From NCBI GenBank assembly GCA_027297005.1, contig JAPUIN010000108.1, positions 1-6,167 of the forward strand: 6,167 nucleotides of DNA, read 5' to 3'. Shown here piece by piece: positions 1 through 4,608 of this stretch (within the stretch, counting starts at the first letter, position 1; each line of letters begins with the position of its first letter). Position numbers and translations under genes: made by a program. This DNA is from Acidobacteriota bacterium. GTDB lineage: Bacteria; Acidobacteriota; Polarisedimenticolia; Gp22-AA2. The notes under the pieces are model-generated. The model was not told where the DNA came from. It searched no databases and saw only the letters and a program-made list of their open reading frames with translations.

Positions 1-449
1 TTGTTCAGGATCTCCAGCTCGACGCCGGCGGGCACGACCTGGACGTGCGGGTAAAACCAGCAGCCGCGCTGATCGAGCTGAGGCACCGCCGTGTCGAACG
101 ACTTGCCGCCCTGCACCGGATCGATCGAGACGACGGCATAACGAATGCCTCCGTTCCCGTCCACCACGAGCGTCTCCGACGTGTGTGTGTGCTTCCCGCA
201 AACCTGTTTATCCTTCGTCGCTTTGATCTCCTTAGGCGTGGGGGCGGTCCCCTGATAGGTGATGCTGCCGCGGATCGAGCCGGCGCCGGCCGGGGCGGCC
301 GTGCCGGTTTCATCCCCCGTCGTGGCGGCCGGTGCGGAGCCGTTGGAGGTCCCGCCACCGGTCGTGGCGGGTTGCTCAGCGCCGCCGCAGGAGGCCGCCG
401 TCAGGACGAGCAGGGGAACAACGATTAGAACGAGCAGGCTTCGGGTCAT
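1..449 (-). CDS. Cupredoxin-like (plastocyanin/MauL-like) lipoprotein, 3' end cut by window
   Basis: ATG at 449-447 is preceded by a good Shine-Dalgarno site (GGAGG, 8 nt before the start), and 149 codons are open to the window edge without a stop. Residues 1-21 form a lipoprotein-type signal: a short basic start, a Leu/Val-rich core, then LTAASC with C21 as the likely lipidated cysteine. The lipobox is loose because Ala sits at -3. Residues 22-57 are a Gly/Ala/Thr-rich linker. From residue 58 a beta-rich domain begins (GSIRGSITYQG), with VCGKH (C84, H86), then LDQRGCWFYPHVQVVPAG (C130, H135). This pattern is familiar from cupredoxin-like or carboxypeptidase-regulatory-like secreted proteins, where the next segment, missing here, usually carries further His ligands. 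It probably sits in the periplasm on a membrane. Its place after oxidase subunits III and IV suggests electron transfer or copper handling, which is inference. Metal binding cannot be confirmed without the C-terminus. Confidence 0.72.
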   Translation of the reverse strand, partial: MTRSLLVLIVVPLLVLTAASCGGAEQPATTGGGTSNGSAPAATTGDETGTAAPAGAGSIRGSITYQGTAPTPKEIKATKDKQVCGKHTHTSETLVVDGNGGIRYAVVSIDPVQGGKSFDTAVPQLDQRGCWFYPHVQVVPAGVELEILN

Positions 450-534
450 ATTCAGTTCCTCCGGTTAGAAACGACCCGCCCCGCATCAGTCTGCCGGGAA
501 GGCCGGATTGTTTCGTCTGCAACCGACCGCCGAT
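450..534. other. Short gap between subunit IV and the lipoprotein gene
   Basis: This 85-bp non-coding spacer holds the ribosome binding site of the lipoprotein gene (GGAGG on the - strand at about 458-462). I see no convincing terminator: only a 4-bp CCGG/CCGG pairing, with no T-run. The lipoprotein is therefore probably co-transcribed with the subunit III and IV genes, although the gap is much longer than the 21 bp separating those two. Confidence 0.4.
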
Positions 535-837
535 TCAGTGGGGTAGCCAGAGTATATGGGTCGTCGCGTCGGGAACCAGGCCGATGTAGAGGATCGCCGA
601 GAGCACGAGCGGGCTGAGGACCACGAGGATCAGGGGACCCCGCTCGAACTTGAGATGCATGAAGTAGGCCGCGACCAGCGCCGCCTTCGCCAGGGCGAAG
701 GCGATCAGGGAACTGACCATCACAACGCGCGGCATCTTTATGTAGATGAGGCCGACCTCCACCACGGTGAGGATCAGCAGGGCCAAGAAGACCCCCCAGT
801 AATTCGGTTCCGCGTGGTCGGTGGCGTCGCTCGACAC
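535..837 (-). CDS. ctaF: Cytochrome c oxidase subunit IV (prokaryotic COX4 family)
   Basis: A 100-residue protein with three membrane helices at about residues 13-33, 39-62 and 68-88. The hallmark of prokaryotic oxidase subunit IV is present: an AKAALVAAYFMHLKFE stretch at the end of helix 2, with E27 in helix 1. The length is normal for the family. The start is GTG at 837-835, supported by AGGAGG 9 nt upstream. The gene begins 21 bp after the stop of subunit III, so the two are almost certainly co-transcribed and made together. Subunit IV is a small non-catalytic partner in the inner membrane that stabilises the oxidase; this role is known from the family rather than seen here. Also called coxD in some genomes. 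The C-terminus (ILWLPH) is short and not divergent. Confidence 0.92.
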   Translation of the reverse strand: MSSDATDHAEPNYWGVFLALLILTVVEVGLIYIKMPRVVMVSSLIAFALAKAALVAAYFMHLKFERGPLILVVLSPLVLSAILYIGLVPDATTHILWLPH

Positions 838-858
838 GTCCCTTACCCTCCTGCCGGT

Positions 859-1455
859 TCAGATCAGGTAGACGAAGGTGAAGACCAGAATCCAGATCAG
901 ATCGACGAAGTGCCAGTACAGGCCGACGATCTCGACGGCACTATTGTTCTCCCGGCTATAGCCGCCCTGCGCGCCGCGGATCAGGATACAGCTCAGATAA
1001 ATCACACCGGAGAGAACATGGCATCCGTGGAACCCGGTGAGAACAAAAAACGTCGCGCCGATGAGGCTCGACTGAACCGTCAGGCCTCCATGAATCAGGT
1101 GAGTCCACTCGTACACCTGGATCCCGAGGAAGATCGAGCCGCCCAGGATCGTCCCGGACAGCCACTTGATCAGCCCCGCGCGATCGCCACGCCGGATCGC
1201 CGACAGCGCCTTGACCATCGTGACGCTGCTGCAGATCAGAATGAAGGTGTTCAGCGCCGTCAGCGGAACATTCAGTACGGTGGATGGGATCGGCCAGTTC
1301 GGGTCCGACATCCGGACGGAGGCATAGGCTGCCAGCAGGCCCGCGAACGACATCGCGTCCGAGCAGAGGAAGAACCACATCATCAACTTCCCCCACCTGG
1401 GGGTGAGGGGAGATTCGAAGCGATCCACTTCTGTGAGGCTGGCCGCTTGCGACAT
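859..1455 (-). CDS. ctaE: Cytochrome c oxidase subunit III
   Basis: A 198-residue heme-copper oxidase subunit III (also coxC), the membrane partner of subunit I that protects turnover and proton uptake in characterised oxidases. About five helices fit the short form lacking the first two helices. Diagnostic motifs, numbered from the chosen start, are WFFLCSDAMSFAG (about 27-39), FLGIQVYEW with E116 (the conserved helix III glutamate), TGFHGCHV with H143 and H146, and LYWHFVDLIW (180-189) near the C-terminus. I chose ATG 1455-1453 because GGGAGAG lies 11 nt upstream and the protein then begins MSQAASL, as expected for a short cytosolic N-terminus. An in-frame TTG at 1512 would add 19 Arg/Gly-rich residues and looks less likely. 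The gene is followed after 21 bp by subunit IV. It lies 111 bp downstream of the broken DUF420 gene and may have its own promoter. Confidence 0.95.
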   Translation of the reverse strand: MSQAASLTEVDRFESPLTPRWGKLMMWFFLCSDAMSFAGLLAAYASVRMSDPNWPIPSTVLNVPLTALNTFILICSSVTMVKALSAIRRGDRAGLIKWLSGTILGGSIFLGIQVYEWTHLIHGGLTVQSSLIGATFFVLTGFHGCHVLSGVIYLSCILIRGAQGGYSRENNSAVEIVGLYWHFVDLIWILVFTFVYLI

Positions 1456-1491
1456 CTCTTTCTGGACTCTCCCTGACTCTCTCGTGGCGCT

Positions 1492-1506
1492 CCCGGGCTT
1501 TCCGGG
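1492..1506 (-). other. Small hairpin in the leader of subunit III
   Basis: CCCGG (1492-1496) can pair with CCGGG (1502-1506) around a 5-nt loop. It lies between the candidate promoter and the subunit III start. With only five G/C pairs and no T-run it is not a terminator. It may arise by chance in GC-rich DNA. Confidence 0.2.
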
Positions 1507-1524
1507 CCGCAATAGAGCGGAGGA

Positions 1525-1555
1525 ACTCTAGCACAACCCACGGGGCGGTCGGCAA
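1525..1555 (-). promoter_or_regulatory. Candidate promoter for subunits III and IV
   Basis: On the - strand, TTGCCG (1555-1550) is followed after 19 bp by TAGAGT (1530-1525). The -10 box has the extended-element triplet TGC directly before it (1533-1531). Transcription would start near 1518, giving a leader of about 60 nt before the subunit III ATG. The -35 box is imperfect and the spacing long, so the extended -10 would have to carry it. The 111-bp gap after the broken DUF420 gene makes an independent promoter plausible. Confidence 0.32.
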
Positions 1556-1566
1556 GTGCCAGGCAC

Positions 1567-1791
1567 CTAGCCGAACGGGATACGGTAGAGCATGAGATAG
1601 ACGATCACGCCGGTGATCGAAACGTAGAGCCAGATCGGGAGAGTCACCCGGGCCAGCCGCTGCGTGGCGCTCGAACCGGCCCCGCAGCCCCCGCACCAGC
1701 GTCACCAGCCACCAACGGCGAGGATCGCCGTCGCCAGGACGGTGTCTGAGATCAGCAAGGCGTTCAGGGTCGGCAGATCACCCGGCAACAC
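1567..1791 (-). pseudogene. Broken DUF420 (CtaM/YozB-like) oxidase accessory gene
   Basis: Three adjoining frames each encode a recognisable piece of a DUF420 membrane protein. Frame 1 starts at GTG 1791, 4 nt after the permease stop. It reads DLPTLNALL (the usual N-terminus) and passes directly into ISDTVLATAIL, which belongs to a late helix, before stopping at TGA 1704-1702. Frame 2 (from 1705) gives [13 protein letters not shown]. Frame 3 (1662 to TAG 1569-1567) gives [19 protein letters not shown] and then [13 protein letters not shown], the usual C-terminus. By my memory of the family, the helices between ALL and IS, roughly half the protein, are missing. Single extra bases near 1661-1663 and around 1703-1720 would explain the frame changes. 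The usual SH of that helix reads SD. DUF420 members such as Staphylococcus CtaM are needed for aa3 oxidase function. The product here is probably non-functional. Sequencing error could explain the frameshifts but not the missing core. Confidence 0.8.
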
Positions 1792-1795
1792 AGTG

Positions 1796-2587
1796 TCAGG
1801 TTCCGGCGCCGGCTGCGCGCCGCCGCGCAAGGATGACGGCGGCGGCGAAACTGACGGCCGCGAAGAGAATGGTGACGGCGATCGAGGGCCCGAACGGCGG
1901 CAGTCCGGCCGGAGGGACCTCTGCGCCCAGGGCGAGCGCGTGGCGGAAGGCGGCCAGCCCGTAGGTCAGGGGATCGATCCGCATGATGATCGCAAGCCAT
2001 ACGGGCGCCCCCTCCGCGGGGAAGAACGCGCCGGAGAGCAGCCAAAGCGGCAGCAGGAGAACCATCATGACCGCATGAAACCCCTGGGTCGAGTCCATCC
2101 GCCAGGCGATGCAGAAGGAGAGCGCGGTCAGCGAGAAGGCGACGATCGACAGCACGATGGCGCAGGCCAGTGTATTTATCAGTCCGAGGCGGAAGCCAAG
2201 GAACGGCGCGCAGAGCATCACCAGTCCCCCCTGCATCAGGGCCAGCACGGTCCCGCCGAGCACCTTGCCGAGCACCAGGCTGGAGCGTGGGATCGGGGCG
2301 ACCAGCACCCCCTGAAGGAAGCCCTCGCGCCGATCCTCGATCAGGGAGATGGTGGAGAAGATTGCCGTGAACAGGAGGATCATCACGACCGTTCCCGGGA
2401 AGAGGTACGCCCCGTAGCCGAACTCTCCGCCGCCGGGAGGACGGAACGACGCCCCCAGGCCGGCACCGAAAATCGCCCAGAAGAAGATCGGCTGGACGAG
2501 CGCTCCGAACACGCGGTTGCGCTCGCGCAGGAAGCGAACGATCTCCCGCCTGAGCAGGGCGGCGGTGGCCCCGATGGCGCGCCTCAC
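1796..2587 (-). CDS. ABC-2 type exporter permease
   Basis: A 263-residue membrane subunit of an ABC-2 (DrrB/NodJ-like) exporter with about six helices: near residues 26-46, 58-82, 108-132, 138-162, 172-190 and 236-254. The family features are a cytosolic EDRREGFLQGVLVAPIPRSS loop (84-103) followed by LVLGKVLGG, then LSGAFFP (184-190) and IDPLTYGLAAFRHAL (204-218). Start choice: the frame stays open up to 2713, but GTG 2587-2585 overlaps the ATPase stop in the four bases GTGA. GGAGGA lies 8 nt upstream, so this GTG is preferred and the longer N-terminus is read-through of the ATPase gene. It partners the ATPase encoded just upstream. The substrate is unknown. Its position between that ATPase and an oxidase accessory remnant suggests a role in oxidase assembly, for instance moving a cofactor or metal, which is inference. 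Confidence 0.88.
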   Translation of the reverse strand: MRRAIGATAALLRREIVRFLRERNRVFGALVQPIFFWAIFGAGLGASFRPPGGGEFGYGAYLFPGTVVMILLFTAIFSTISLIEDRREGFLQGVLVAPIPRSSLVLGKVLGGTVLALMQGGLVMLCAPFLGFRLGLINTLACAIVLSIVAFSLTALSFCIAWRMDSTQGFHAVMMVLLLPLWLLSGAFFPAEGAPVWLAIIMRIDPLTYGLAAFRHALALGAEVPPAGLPPFGPSIAVTILFAAVSFAAAVILARRRAAGAGT

Positions 2588-3525
2588 GGTTTCGATCCTC
2601 CGCCCCAGAACCTGTGGCCGGTCTTGTGGATGAAGACGTCCAGCAGGGTGGGGCGCCCCAGGCTGATTGCCTCGATCCGATCGCGGAACGCCTCCACGAT
2701 GCGGGGGATCCACTCGTGCCCCTGCGGCCGCTCGACGCGCACCGTCCCGTCGACCACCGCCGCGGACCAGCCGAACCGTCGCTCGAGGTCACCGCACAGC
2801 CCGTCCGGCGATGGCGTGGCGATGACGATCACATCCCCACCGATCTCACCTTTCAAGTCGTGCGGCGTGCCGAGCGCCACCAGCCTCCCCTCGTGGAGAA
2901 TTCCGATCCGATCGCAGCGCTCCGCCTCCTCCATGAGATGCGTCGTCATCAGCACGGTGACGCCGTCGTTCGACCGGAGACGATCCAGGTGGTCCCAGAG
3001 ATCGTTCCGGGCCGCCGGGTCGAGGCCGGTCGACGGTTCGTCGAGCAGCAGGAGGGGGGGCTTGTGCAGAAGGCCCTTGGCGATCTCGACGCGCCGGAGG
3101 AGTCCGCCGGAGAGGGTCTCCGCACGCTCGCCGGCCCGTCCCTCGAGCCCGACCGTCCGCAGCATGCGATCAATTGCGTCGCGCAGGGTGGCGCCATTGA
3201 GACCGTACAGCCTGCCGTGGATCGTGAGGTTCTCGCGGACGGTCAGCTTGCGATCGACGGCGGGGGACTGGAAGACGACCCCGATCCGCTCGCGCACGGC
3301 GTGCGGCTCGCGCACGACGTCGTGACCCATGATGCGCGCCACCCCCCCGGACGGTTGCAGGATCGTGCTCAGGATACGGAACAGCGTTGTCTTGCCGCCG
3401 CCGTTCGGCCCGAGCAGGCCGAAGATCTCCCCGTCGCGCACGTCGAACCCGACGCCGCGTAGCGCCGGATGACCGGCATAATCGTGGACGAGTTCCTCCA
3501 CTTCGACGACCCGGTAAGCGCTCAT
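2584..3525 (-). CDS. ABC transporter ATP-binding protein (DrrA/CcmA-like), oxidase-locus exporter
   Basis: A 313-residue ATPase that powers the permease encoded downstream. Motifs in order: Walker A GPNGGGKTT (39-47), Q-loop Q86 in VVFQSP, signature LSGGLLRR (138-145), Walker B LLLLDEP (158-164, catalytic E163), D-loop STGLDP, and H-loop H196 in TTHLMEEAE. The C-terminal extension ends with RPTLLDVFIHKTGHRF (291-306), the usual tail of the DrrA group of exporters. All catalytic residues are present. Walker A has Gly where most relatives have Ala (GPNGAGKTT). I chose ATG 3525-3523 because ABC homology begins within ten residues (VVEVEELVHDY). The frame stays open up to 3711, but that extension looks non-coding. 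No clear Shine-Dalgarno precedes this ATG, and a TAAGAT at 3539-3534 could place a transcript start almost on it, so a leaderless message is possible. It is the first gene of the leftward set. Confidence 0.9.
   Translation of the reverse strand: MSAYRVVEVEELVHDYAGHPALRGVGFDVRDGEIFGLLGPNGGGKTTLFRILSTILQPSGGVARIMGHDVVREPHAVRERIGVVFQSPAVDRKLTVRENLTIHGRLYGLNGATLRDAIDRMLRTVGLEGRAGERAETLSGGLLRRVEIAKGLLHKPPLLLLDEPSTGLDPAARNDLWDHLDRLRSNDGVTVLMTTHLMEEAERCDRIGILHEGRLVALGTPHDLKGEIGGDVIVIATPSPDGLCGDLERRFGWSAAVVDGTVRVERPQGHEWIPRIVEAFRDRIEAISLGRPTLLDVFIHKTGHRFWGGGSKP
2585..2601 (-). promoter_or_regulatory. Ribosome binding site fixing the permease GTG start
   Basis: GGAGGA (2601-2596 on the - strand) lies inside the last codons of the ATPase gene, 8 nt before the GTG at 2587. 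It decides the start in favour of the short permease and points to translational coupling with the ATPase through the GTGA overlap. Confidence 0.75.
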
Positions 3526-3562
3526 GAGCCGGCATCTTAATCCGAAAGGGGGTGGCATCGGT

Positions 3563-3576
3563 GGGCAAAGGGCAAA
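3563..3576. repeat. Tandem GGGCAAA pair
   Basis: GGGCAAA occurs twice back to back (3563-3569 and 3570-3576), about 40-50 bp upstream of the ATPase start. On the - strand it reads TTTGCCC twice. It may be a regulator half-site pair or mere slippage; nothing else supports a function. Confidence 0.3.
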
Positions 3577-3702
3577 GGATGAAACGGAGGCGGTGCGATC
3601 GACCGGGGCCCGCTCCGCCTGAGGTCTCCCCAGTTCCGACGCGGCCACTCCTGCTCGCAATCCACCGGGGAGAAACGGGTGCAACGATGAGCAGGCCACG
3701 GC

Positions 3703-3724
3703 GCTTAGCACTGGGGTGCTTAGC
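3703..3724. repeat. GCTTAGC direct repeat upstream of the oxidase promoter
   Basis: GCTTAGC occurs at 3703-3709 and again at 3718-3724, 15 bp apart start to start. The second copy ends 11 bp before the -35 box of the candidate promoter. An inverted AGCAC/GTGCT pair (3707-3711 and 3716-3720) overlaps the two copies. The position suits an activator site, but the repeats are short. Confidence 0.35.
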
Positions 3725-3735
3725 GGCCGGGCATC

Positions 3736-3764
3736 TTGACTTGGCCCCGCCGGTCGCGTAAAGT
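3736..3764 (+). promoter_or_regulatory. Sigma70-like promoter for subunits II and I
   Basis: TTGACT (3736-3741) and TAAAGT (3759-3764) are separated by exactly 17 bp. The -35 box matches the consensus at five of six positions and the -10 box at four. Transcription would begin near 3771, leaving a leader of roughly 107 nt before the subunit II ATG at 3878. Confidence 0.68.
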
Positions 3765-3812
3765 CCGCCCCTCATCCTCGGCTCAGGGGACCCGCATCGA
3801 CCGCTTACGGAC

Positions 3813-3838
3813 GGGTTGTGGAAGCGGGCTCCACACCC
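3813..3838 (+). other. Hairpin in the leader of the subunit II mRNA
   Basis: TGTGGA (3817-3822) pairs perfectly with TCCACA (3830-3835) around a 7-nt loop. GGG (3813-3815) can extend the stem with CCC (3836-3838) if T3816 is bulged, giving nine pairs. It lies 39 nt before the ATG and about 40 nt after the predicted transcript start. No T-run follows, so it is not an intrinsic terminator. It may stabilise the message or be a protein-binding element. Confidence 0.45.
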
Positions 3839-3877
3839 CGGCCGGATCATTAAAATTCCGCGGAGACGAACCCGTTC

Positions 3878-4591
3878 ATGTCATCGTGGCTGCCTGAGAG
3901 TGCCTCGACCTACAGTTCCACCATCGACAATATGTTTTACCTGATTCTCGTCTTCACGGGTGTGGCGTTTGTCCTGACGGAGGGGCTGCTCTTCCTGTTC
4001 GTGTTTCTATACCGCCGGCGTCAGGGACGGCGCGCCACCTATACGCACGGCAACAACACCCTCGAGGTGATCTGGACCGTCGTCCCGGCTATCCTGCTGG
4101 TGGTTCTTGCCGTCGCGAGCCGTACCGCCTGGACCGAGATCAAGGGGAGCACCCCCGAAACCGACGAGATCGTGACGATCACTGCGTCGCAGTTCAACTG
4201 GGAGATCCGCTACCCCGGCGAGGACGGCCGCTTCGACACCCCCGACGACGTGATCACCAACAACGAGATGCGCATCCCGATCGGCCTGCCGGTCAAGATC
4301 AGGCTGCGCTCGGAGGACGTGATCCACAGCTTCTTCCTGCCCCACTTCCGGCTCAAGCAGGATGCCGTGCCGGGGTTGACGATCGAGATCTGGGTCGAGG
4401 CGACGCGCACCGGCGATTTCGAGATCGCCTGCGCCGAGTTGTGCGGTTTCGGGCACTACTCGATGAAGGGGATCCTGACCGTCATGGAGCAGGACGAGTA
4501 CCGCGACTGGCTCGATGAGGCCGAAGCCGGGGTCGCCGCAGCGCAGGCCGAACCGGACGCCGTTCCCGAAGCGTCCAGGAAGCCCGCATAG
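3878..4591 (+). CDS. coxB: Cytochrome c oxidase subunit II (CuA subunit)
   Basis: A 237-residue subunit II (also ctaC) that takes electrons from cytochrome c through the binuclear CuA centre and passes them to subunit I. Two membrane helices lie at about 19-45 and 63-82, and a periplasmic cupredoxin domain spans about 95-205. CuA ligands are complete: H150 in DVIHSFF, then CAELCGFGHYSM giving C185, E187, C189, H193 and M196. W108 in QFNWEIRYPG fits the aromatic electron-entry site. E63 in LEVIWTVVP fits the K-channel entrance glutamate. There is no heme CXXCH motif, so this is not a caa3 fusion and a separate cytochrome c is needed. An acidic GEDGRFDTPDD loop (114-124) lies in the copper domain. 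No cleavable signal is obvious. The C-terminal 20 residues are Ala/Glu-rich. A GGAG lies 12 nt before ATG 3878. Subunit I follows after 17 bp. Confidence 0.96.
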   Translation: MSSWLPESASTYSSTIDNMFYLILVFTGVAFVLTEGLLFLFVFLYRRRQGRRATYTHGNNTLEVIWTVVPAILLVVLAVASRTAWTEIKGSTPETDEIVTITASQFNWEIRYPGEDGRFDTPDDVITNNEMRIPIGLPVKIRLRSEDVIHSFFLPHFRLKQDAVPGLTIEIWVEATRTGDFEIACAELCGFGHYSMKGILTVMEQDEYRDWLDEAEAGVAAAQAEPDAVPEASRKPA

Positions 4592-4608
4592 GACCGGAGG
4601 CGCCGACG

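Larger units (their letters stand above)
3526..3877. other. Divergent intergenic region between exporter and subunits II/I
   Basis: These 352 bp separate two divergent gene sets and contain no supported gene. Frames open across it lack homology and read as Arg/Pro/Gly-rich shadows. It holds a sigma70-like promoter for the rightward genes, a leader hairpin, a GCTTAGC direct repeat and a GGGCAAA tandem pair. I found no equally good leftward promoter: only an isolated TAAGAT next to the ATPase start. Confidence 0.6.

Noticed and set aside
181..191. GTGTGTGTGTG dinucleotide run, possible phase-variation tract
   Set aside because: It is only about five repeats, lies in frame in the lipoprotein gene (coding HTHT), and is too short to expect frequent slippage.
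556..1476. 306-codon + strand frame over subunits III and IV
   Set aside because: It is antisense to two genes with clear family motifs. Its composition is polar and low in complexity.
1465..1481. GACTCTC direct repeat with a 3-bp spacer before subunit III
   Set aside because: It is short, and one copy is explained by the purine-rich ribosome binding region on the - strand.
1456..1512. TTG start extending subunit III by 19 residues
   Set aside because: The added residues are Arg/Gly-rich with no family match, while ATG 1455 has a nearby purine-rich ribosome site and a normal N-terminus.
1556..1566. GTGCCAGGCAC inverted repeat next to the DUF420 stop, as a terminator
   Set aside because: A one-base loop cannot form this hairpin as drawn, and no T-run follows.
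1664..3325. Long + strand open frame of 553 codons opposite the exporter genes
   Set aside because: It is antisense to two well-recognised ABC genes, is rich in Arg, Gly, Pro, Gln and His, shows no domain, and is a typical GC-rich shadow.
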